A DNA stretch of 5,754 nucleotides from Roseburia sp. (GTDB taxonomy: Bacteria > Bacillota_A > Clostridia > Lachnospirales > Lachnospiraceae), in the NCBI GenBank assembly GCA_017547315.1, contig JAFYQA010000214.1:1-5754 (forward strand). Direction: 5' to 3'. This document shows, one piece after another, positions 1 to 4,223 of this stretch. Within the stretch, counting starts at the first letter, position 1; every line of letters starts with the position of its first letter. Under the pieces are notes generated by a model. The model worked only from the letters and a program-made list of their open reading frames with translations, searched no databases and had not been told where the DNA came from. Made by a program: the position numbers and the translations under genes.

Positions 1-1154
1 ATCAACGGATGATAAAGAATACTTTTTGTCTGGTCGATAAAAAATGGAATGGAATACGGCTCAAAGGCCTCCTGCACATAATTCGCATATAGACTCACAT
101 CTCCGGTTACTACTGCAATGTCTTTATAACGATATCCTCTCTGTCTCGTTAAGGAAGCAATTTCGCTTGCCACATAAAAAAGTTCTTCTTTCGGATTGCG
201 ATGCAAAGTCACTCGAATCTCATCTGTCTCTTCCTGCCATTTTTTACTCCATGGACGAAACAGATTCTGTTCCATAAAATACATCGCCCGTTTTTCCGTT
301 TTATGCTCTTTTGCGTAACGCCAGCCTTCTTTTAACACAACCGGTTCTTCGACTTGTATGTGAAGTTTATCTGCCATCGCAAGCAAGGTCTCTACTGTTT
401 TTTTACTCATCGAAAACAGTTCATGATTGCCTCTGCTATGATAAAAATCTTCTCTATGATCCATCGTAACAGACACTAGCATCTTATCTGTCAACGTCAT
501 CAACTTCGCCAGCAAATGATTCTGAATCGGTGTAAAACCGGTAAATTCATCAAATACAATCACACTATTTCTAATAATCTCCGATTCGTCTGCCACTTCA
601 CACAAAAGCGTCAATATCTCTTCAGAAGTAATAAATTTCCCCTCTAAAAAATTACGAAATCCTCTATAAAGCGTCAATACGTCCGCAAGCTTCATTCGTA
701 ATGTCTCACTCATCTCTGTGCATGACAAAAACTCCTGCAACACGTCAGGAGTTATATTGTACTGGCTAAGTTCTGAGATAAAAGACTTTATCTCTCCTAC
801 ATAGCCCATCTTATTCATATTGCCGCCAAGGATTTTTAATTCCGCATGGTGTTCCTCTGCAACACGGCGAAGTACGAGATTCTTCCCGGTTTCTTCTAGC
901 ACCATCAAATTTTCCTGTCCCAGTTCATCAAACACACGGTAAGCCAGTCTTGCAAAACTTAACACGTCTACATTCATAATCGCATGCGACTTTTGCAAAC
1001 GTACTAATTCACGCTGTGTAGACATCGTAAACTGTTCCGGAACCAACACAAGGTAGTTCTTTTTCGGATGCTCTCTCGCCTCTTTTAATACCTGTTCATA
1101 TAGGTATGTCGATTTACCACTTCCAGAATTACCAAAAACAAATTGTAATGACAT
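1..1154 (-). CDS. addB: AddB, ATP-dependent helicase/nuclease subunit B, N-terminal part (runs off left edge)
   Basis: AddB is one half of the AddAB complex, which resects double-strand DNA breaks and loads RecA, the Firmicutes counterpart of RecBCD. My own translation of the minus strand gives 384 uninterrupted codons from the ATG at 1154 to the window edge. Seen: an intact Walker A, GNSGSGKS, at residues 8-15; VPEQFTMSTQREL at about 39-50, the segment following the first strand in AddB proteins; VDVLSFARLAYRVF at about 62-75; a Walker B-like VIVFDEFTGFTP at about 198-209; and IPFFIDQTKSILYHPL at the visible end. These match the AddB N-terminal helicase-like region in order. Family members are roughly 1,150 residues, so about two thirds, including the C-terminal iron-sulfur nuclease domain, lies outside. 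An AAGGAAG ribosome site sits 5 nt before the ATG, and the gene follows tdk by 17 nt. addA usually lies downstream (family knowledge; not visible here). Confidence 0.93.
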   Translation of the reverse strand, partial: MSLQFVFGNSGSGKSTYLYEQVLKEAREHPKKNYLVLVPEQFTMSTQRELVRLQKSHAIMNVDVLSFARLAYRVFDELGQENLMVLEETGKNLVLRRVAEEHHAELKILGGNMNKMGYVGEIKSFISELSQYNITPDVLQEFLSCTEMSETLRMKLADVLTLYRGFRNFLEGKFITSEEILTLLCEVADESEIIRNSVIVFDEFTGFTPIQNHLLAKLMTLTDKMLVSVTMDHREDFYHSRGNHELFSMSKKTVETLLAMADKLHIQVEEPVVLKEGWRYAKEHKTEKRAMYFMEQNLFRPWSKKWQEETDEIRVTLHRNPKEELFYVASEIASLTRQRGYRYKDIAVVTGDVSLYANYVQEAFEPYSIPFFIDQTKSILYHPL

Positions 1155-1171
1155 ACAAATCTTCCTTAAAC

Positions 1172-1753
1172 TTATTCACCAAATTTAAAATCAGGTCCTA
1201 AATTCCCTTCTTTCAAATGCATTCTACATAATGCAATGTAAGAATCATTTCCACCTAATACTACCTGTGCACCTTCTCTAACGATTCCATGCTCATTAAA
1301 ACGGGCATTGCATCTGGCTGCTCGTCCACACCAGCATACCGTCTTTATCTCTTCGATAATATCTGCCCATGCTAATAACCAGGTACTTCCCTCAAATGGT
1401 ACATTCTGAAAATCTGCACGTAAACCATAACAGATAACAGGTACATCCAAATCATCTACGATATGCGTAAAATATGCAATCTGTTCTTTTGGACAAAACT
1501 GTGCTTCATCTATGATAATACAATCATATTTCTGCACTTCTTCATCAGACATCTGCAACAATTCTTCTGTCCAAATGCACTCCTTCTGTAACCCTATACG
1601 AGAACTCATAATCTTCTCGCCATCTCTCATATCAATCTGTGGTTTCGCTAATAAAGCTCTTTTTCCACGTTCTCTGTAATTATATTCCACCATCAACGCG
1701 TTGGCAGTCTTAGAACTCCCCATAGCCCCATAACGAAAATACAATTTAGCCAT
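1172..1753 (-). CDS. tdk: Thymidine kinase (type II, TK1-like)
   Basis: Cytosolic enzyme that phosphorylates thymidine (and deoxyuridine) with ATP in pyrimidine salvage. The protein is 193 residues, normal for bacterial TK1-like kinases. Seen: P-loop GAMGSSKT (9-16); Walker B with the catalytic glutamate, IIIDEAQF (79-86, E83); the conserved YGLRADFQNVPFEGS segment (109-123); structural zinc ligands C140 and C142 in TVCWCGR, with C176 and H179 in CRMH; and the lasso-type thymidine-binding segment ending in VVLGGNDSY (164-172). The P-loop has Ser-Ser-Lys where many homologues have Ser/Ala-Gly-Lys. An in-frame ATG exists 12 codons upstream at 1789, but the start at 1753 is preferred. It has a GAGGAGAG ribosome site 4 nt upstream, and MAKLYFRYGAM matches the family N terminus. 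The upstream ATG overlaps the promoter. addB follows after 17 nt, so the two are probably co-transcribed. Confidence 0.96.
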   Translation of the reverse strand: MAKLYFRYGAMGSSKTANALMVEYNYRERGKRALLAKPQIDMRDGEKIMSSRIGLQKECIWTEELLQMSDEEVQKYDCIIIDEAQFCPKEQIAYFTHIVDDLDVPVICYGLRADFQNVPFEGSTWLLAWADIIEEIKTVCWCGRAARCNARFNEHGIVREGAQVVLGGNDSYIALCRMHLKEGNLGPDFKFGE

Positions 1754-1757
1754 TTTT

Positions 1758-1765
1758 CTCTCCTC
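1758..1765 (-). promoter_or_regulatory. Ribosome binding site that fixes the tdk start
   Basis: The minus strand reads GAGGAGAG followed by AAAA and the ATG at 1753; its GGAG core is 6 nt from the start codon. This good spacing selects 1753 over the in-frame ATG at 1789, which has no comparable site. Confidence 0.8.
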
Positions 1766-1780
1766 TTCATTTGTCCTTAT

Positions 1781-1808
1781 ATTATACACATTATAGATTA
1801 TTATAGCA
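1781..1808 (-). promoter_or_regulatory. Probable tdk-addB promoter with three TATAAT boxes
   Basis: On the minus strand there are three exact TATAAT hexamers at 1800-1805, 1790-1795 and 1781-1786. The one at 1800-1805 is preceded by TGC, giving an extended -10 (TGCTATAAT), which can work without a good -35; no convincing -35 is visible 16-18 nt upstream of any of the three. Initiation from the extended -10 would fall near 1793, leaving a short leader before the tdk start. Which box is used cannot be told from sequence. Confidence 0.55.
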
Positions 1809-1851
1809 TGTCACCATTGTTTTTGGCTACAAAAAAACTTTTACAACGCCA

Positions 1852-1879
1852 TAAAGAATTTTCTGAAAATTTCCGATAT
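1852..1879 (+). promoter_or_regulatory. Candidate sigma-D (FliA/sigma-28-type) promoter
   Basis: TAAA at 1852-1855 and TCCGATAT at 1872-1879 are separated by 16 nt. The Bacillus sigma-D consensus is TAAA, about 14-16 nt, then GCCGATAT, so the match is 4 of 4 and 7 of 8 with acceptable spacing. Transcription would start near 1886 and give a leader of about 36 nt before the small gene at 1922. Sigma-D drives late flagellar and chemotaxis genes in motile Firmicutes. I see no competing sigma-A promoter here. Confidence 0.55.
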
Positions 1880-1914
1880 ATATGTAAAGGGAAAGACAAT
1901 TTAACATTATTATC

Positions 1915-1921
1915 AAGGAGG
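1915..1921 (+). promoter_or_regulatory. Shine-Dalgarno AAGGAGG directly abutting the start codon
   Basis: A perfect AAGGAGG ends at 1921 and the in-frame ATG begins at 1922, leaving zero spacer where 5-9 nt is usual. Pairing through AAGG alone (1915-1918) would leave 3 nt. A GTG at 1926 has better spacing (4 nt) but lies in another frame that stops after 11 codons. The site supports translation starting here while leaving the exact start uncertain. Confidence 0.5.
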
Positions 1922-2128
1922 ATGAGTGTCGCAAAAACCGCATATTATGAATTCAGTTTGATACAAGCAGTTACTCAAATAGAACCAATTGAAAAGTACC
2001 GGCCACTGAGCCGCCATTCGAAACAGCATAGCAATCAGGAAAGTTTTGCTTCTCTGTTTCAAAAGGCAACCCAAAAACATGCAGCAAATAAGAAACATAA
2101 CCCGAATGGATTCGATGTCATATGTTAA
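1922..2128 (+). CDS. Small hypothetical protein, possibly motility-associated (68 aa)
   Basis: I do not recognise the family. The protein begins MSVAKTAYYEFSLIQAV, has a middle IEPIEKYRPLSR, then a basic, Gln- and His-rich linker, a short amphipathic segment SFASLFQKATQKH (about 43-55), and ends NPNGFDVIC. It has no signal peptide or membrane segment, is strongly basic and probably cytosolic. The reading frame stays open upstream to an ATG at 1808, but that start lies before the candidate sigma-D promoter (1852-1879) and its extra residues look like translated intergenic DNA, so 1922 is preferred. In its favour: promoter, ribosome site and ORF lie in the right order, and the gene fills an otherwise empty gap. 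Against it: zero spacing between ribosome site and ATG. The sigma-D-like promoter suggests expression with flagellar genes; this is inference. Confidence 0.5.
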   Translation: MSVAKTAYYEFSLIQAVTQIEPIEKYRPLSRHSKQHSNQESFASLFQKATQKHAANKKHNPNGFDVIC

Positions 2129-2146
2129 AGAGTCTTTCCCGACTCT
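2129..2146. terminator. Weak hairpin between convergent genes
   Basis: AGAGTC (2129-2134) and GACTCT (2141-2146) form a 6-bp stem with a 6-nt loop, just after the small gene's stop codon and just beyond the end of the M14 peptidase. On the minus strand it is followed only by a short T run (TTT), and on the plus strand by no T run, so at best it is a weak terminator for the peptidase. Confidence 0.35.
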
Positions 2147-2156
2147 GGAAAATGAA

Positions 2157-3074
2157 CTACACCTCTGTCATTCCACCAAGAAGGATTCCAATATTATCTC
2201 CATATATCTGTTGAAACTGTGTTAAAGGCAACGGACTCATTCCCTGTCCCACCTCTATCGTATACCCCGGTCTATTATAGTTTTGAATAAACCAATCTTT
2301 ATAGCCGGCATATCCTGAGGCCATCGGTGTCTCCTCTACTGTATAACCACTCACCTCTCCAAAATACAACGCAATTTCTCTTGAACGCGGTGGTTCATAA
2401 TTTAAGAACTTCCAATAAATGACTTCTCCCTGACTATGATACGCCAAAATCAAATCAAAATTTTCTCTCAAAGTAAAATCATAGACCGCTAAACTTTCCG
2501 GTTCTGTCAACGGTCCTTCCCCTACAAAGTCTCTTGGTGCAAATGTTGTAAATCCCTGCTCAAATTTAATCTGTTTTGCCATATCCCACTCTGCCGGATA
2601 TTGTAAATTCAAATCCACGCCTCTGATATTCGCTTTCCATCCATTCGGATAAGGAATCCCCGGATAACGTCCTGCAATCTGCTCTACATTTCGCAAAACC
2701 GCTTCATTTCGAATCGCTCCATTGACCAAATCTACGCCATCCGGATTCACCATAGGTACTAGATATAACGTAACTTTACGCAATAATCTACTTACATCAA
2801 TTCCATATAGACGCTCTCTTCTACTATACGCATCCGCTATTTCCTCTACAAACCGCAATAAAATAGGTGTAGTAATCCACTCATTCGCGTGAAATGCCGC
2901 ATTATAAAATACTTTTTGACTTCCCATTCCAAGCTTCATAAAAAGAATTGGCGTTCCAAGTACACTTTTTCCTATTTCACCTACTTCTATAAACGGATAT
3001 GTTTCTTTCAACCTTCGTATCGTATCGTTATTCAGCCAAGACGTATAATTCACATCAGTTCTCACAATCGCCAT
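2157..3074 (-). CDS. M14-family zinc metallopeptidase (gamma-D-glutamyl-diamino-acid endopeptidase-like)
   Basis: A 305-residue zinc carboxypeptidase-fold enzyme. Seen: zinc ligands H62 and E65 in FHANEW and H213 in AYHSQGE; the VNPDGVDLV segment (109-117); RGVDLNLQYPAEW (151-163); and the catalytic glutamate E274 in YTIEVG. The carboxypeptidase A Asn-Arg pair that grips a substrate carboxylate is here Asn156-Leu157. Loss of that Arg is known in the M14C group, which cleaves the gamma-D-Glu to diaminopimelate bond of peptidoglycan stem peptides, so a murein-peptide substrate is likely but inferred. There is no signal peptide and no LysM domain, so it probably acts in the cytosol, for example in muropeptide recycling. 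An AAGGAG site 8 nt upstream supports this start. It is divergent from a TetR-family gene, which may regulate it. Confidence 0.88.
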   Translation of the reverse strand: MAIVRTDVNYTSWLNNDTIRRLKETYPFIEVGEIGKSVLGTPILFMKLGMGSQKVFYNAAFHANEWITTPILLRFVEEIADAYSRRERLYGIDVSRLLRKVTLYLVPMVNPDGVDLVNGAIRNEAVLRNVEQIAGRYPGIPYPNGWKANIRGVDLNLQYPAEWDMAKQIKFEQGFTTFAPRDFVGEGPLTEPESLAVYDFTLRENFDLILAYHSQGEVIYWKFLNYEPPRSREIALYFGEVSGYTVEETPMASGYAGYKDWFIQNYNRPGYTIEVGQGMSPLPLTQFQQIYGDNIGILLGGMTEV

Positions 3075-3129
3075 ACTTACTACTCCTTTTCCGTTACTGT
3101 TCCATTCTTTTATTGATTTTTACGTACAT

Positions 3130-3146
3130 GTAGTTTTAATAACTAC
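3130..3146. promoter_or_regulatory. Perfect inverted repeat, candidate operator
   Basis: GTAGTT (3130-3135), spacer TTAAT, AACTAC (3141-3146): a perfect 6-bp-arm inverted repeat of 17 bp overall. It lies between the divergent peptidase and tetR genes, 6 bp upstream of the tetR -35 box. TetR-family proteins bind such palindromes as dimers, commonly near their own gene. An adjoining palindrome TACATGTA (3125-3132) overlaps its left end. It has no T run and sits upstream of both start codons, so a terminator is unlikely. Confidence 0.4.
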
Positions 3147-3152
3147 TTCTTA

Positions 3153-3181
3153 TTGCACTTCATACCATTTTATGCTACAAT
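3153..3181 (+). promoter_or_regulatory. Sigma-A promoter of the TetR-family gene
   Basis: TTGCAC (-35, 3153-3158), a 17-bp spacer, then TACAAT (-10, 3176-3181) preceded by TGC, an extended -10. Each hexamer is close to consensus and the spacing is ideal. Transcription would begin near 3188, giving a leader of about 38 nt with an AAGGAG ribosome site 6 nt or so before the ATG at 3226. I could not assign a convincing minus-strand promoter for the divergent peptidase in this gap. Confidence 0.7.
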
Positions 3182-3225
3182 TTACAAAAAAATACGAAAT
3201 GTACATAATAGAGAAGGAGACATAA

Positions 3226-3777
3226 ATGAGTAACCTTTCTGATTCAAATAAAACCCAACGGAATCGATTCACCAGAATGTGTATCGGAGAAGCTCTTGTG
3301 CACTTAATGGAGCATCACGATTATAACTCTATCAAAATATCAGACATCGTAGCTAAAGCGGGCATTTCCCGCATGACCTATTACAACTATTATCATTCCA
3401 AAACAGATATTCTCGAAGACTATCTACAAGAAATCGTAGCGGAATATCTGCGTTCTGCCAATGACGAAAGCATCAAAGACAAAATCGGTGGCTTTCAAGA
3501 TTATGTACACATCCTGCATGCCTTGAATTTCTTTGATGAATATGCAAAATTCTTCCTTACACTGGTGAAAGCAGGTCTGTATTCTATTATTATTGAGGCT
3601 GTTGACCGCTTTATGGAAGAGCAGATTATGCCTATTTATCCACGCTCTGTTTACAGACTTTACTATTACTCCGGAGCGCTATTAAATACCTTTTTAAAAT
3701 GGGAAGAAAACGGAAAACAGGAATCTGCTGAAGAAATAGCCGAGATTATTGCTTCATTTACAGAAAATTCAAAATAG
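3226..3777 (+). CDS. TetR/AcrR-family transcriptional regulator
   Basis: A 183-residue DNA-binding dimer of the TetR fold. The N-terminal helix-turn-helix is clear: KISDIVAKAGISRMTYYNYYHSKTDIL (37-63), with the recognition helix around ISRMTYYNYY and the typical following Lys-Thr/Asp-Ile-Leu. The all-helical C-terminal part (about 65-180) is the ligand and dimer domain. Its stretch LYYYSGALLNTFLKWEENGKQ (145-165) resembles the C-terminal domain of the DhaS-like TetR subgroup, whose ligands are mostly unknown. The start is supported by an AAGGAG ribosome site and a well-formed promoter. It is divergent from the M14 peptidase and ends at a strong terminator, so it is a single-gene unit. Control of itself and possibly of the peptidase is inferred from arrangement only; the effector cannot be predicted. 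Confidence 0.92.
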   Translation: MSNLSDSNKTQRNRFTRMCIGEALVHLMEHHDYNSIKISDIVAKAGISRMTYYNYYHSKTDILEDYLQEIVAEYLRSANDESIKDKIGGFQDYVHILHALNFFDEYAKFFLTLVKAGLYSIIIEAVDRFMEEQIMPIYPRSVYRLYYYSGALLNTFLKWEENGKQESAEEIAEIIASFTENSK

Positions 3778-3786
3778 CCAACAGAA

Positions 3787-3824
3787 AAAGCACATCATAG
3801 ATACTTGCATCTATGATGTGCTTT
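3787..3824. terminator. Strong bidirectional intrinsic terminator
   Basis: A perfect 16-bp stem: AAAGCACATCATAGAT (3787-3802) and its exact reverse complement (3809-3824), with a 6-nt loop ACTTGC. On the plus strand it is followed by a T-rich tail (TTTATTATTATT counting the stem end), and on the minus strand by TTTTT. It lies 9 nt after the tetR stop and 29 nt after the end of the minus-strand cysteine-rich gene, so it serves both convergent units. Confidence 0.93.
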
Positions 3825-3853
3825 ATTATTATTGTCCTACTTTTCTTAACTTT

Positions 3854-4210
3854 TTAGATATAGCGTATCTTGCATGCATTTCTTGAACCCAATGGACATT
3901 CATATACACTATCCTCGCCACTTCTTCCAATATAGGAAAGAGGGCATTTACGACAGTTCCCTAAGGTAAAATCAACTGGAAGATCAAACTCTATGCATGC
4001 TCGTTTTAAACCTTTTAACTCAGCCTCTTTCAAGACATTCTCCCATGATAATGTCTGATTACAACTACTGCATTTATTTTGTCTCATAGCCACCGGTCTG
4101 CGGCAGGTAGGACATGCATAGTATAACGAACCTACTGTATCTACATTCTCTACAACTTCGGATGGAAGCTGCTTAATTAGCTGCGCTCTTAAATCTTCCT
4201 GCATTCCCAT
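3854..4210 (-). CDS. Small cysteine-rich zinc-ribbon protein downstream of a chemoreceptor
   Basis: A 118-residue protein of unknown function. Seen: an acidic/helical N terminus (1-28); a classic four-cysteine zinc ribbon, CPTC (C33, C36) and CSSC (C47, C50); a helical stretch SWENVLKEAELKGLKRACIEF (55-75); and a second cluster, C86-x2-C89-x15-C105-x7-C113, in NCRKC...ECPLGSRNACK. The second set could bind zinc or an iron-sulfur cluster; sequence alone does not decide. There is no signal peptide or membrane segment, so it is probably cytosolic. It starts 13 nt after the chemoreceptor stop, and the receptor's TAG stop forms part of the TAGGAG ribosome site (10 nt from the ATG), which implies co-transcription and perhaps coupled translation. 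A role in chemoreceptor signalling or redox/metal sensing is possible but only inferred from position. Confidence 0.82.
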   Translation of the reverse strand: MGMQEDLRAQLIKQLPSEVVENVDTVGSLYYACPTCRRPVAMRQNKCSSCNQTLSWENVLKEAELKGLKRACIEFDLPVDFTLGNCRKCPLSYIGRSGEDSVYECPLGSRNACKIRYI

Positions 4211-4223
4211 AAACTATCTACTC

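Noticed and set aside
44..277. Plus-strand ORF of 77 codons
   Set aside because: It lies opposite addB, whose minus-strand frame has clear AddB motifs; no ribosome site and no recognisable protein.
1754..1789. Twelve-residue N-terminal extension of thymidine kinase from the ATG at 1789
   Set aside because: It overlaps the promoter region, has no ribosome site, and the extension does not resemble Tdk, while 1753 has a well-spaced GAGGAGAG.
1808..1921. Upstream extension of the small plus-strand gene to the ATG at 1808
   Set aside because: It precedes the candidate promoter, has no ribosome site, and its peptide looks like translated AT-rich intergenic DNA.
1913..2098. Minus-strand ORF of 61 codons opposite the small gene
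   Set aside because: Its Cys/Phe/Leu-rich peptide is typical of antisense translation; the plus strand has a better promoter and ribosome site.
2889..3116. Plus-strand ORF of 75 codons overlapping the peptidase start
   Set aside because: Antisense shadow of the M14 gene, without a ribosome site or a plausible protein.
3787..3824. Perfect 16-bp inverted repeat considered as a mobile-element end or operator
   Set aside because: Its position between two convergent gene ends, short loop and flanking T tracts on both strands are those of a bidirectional terminator.
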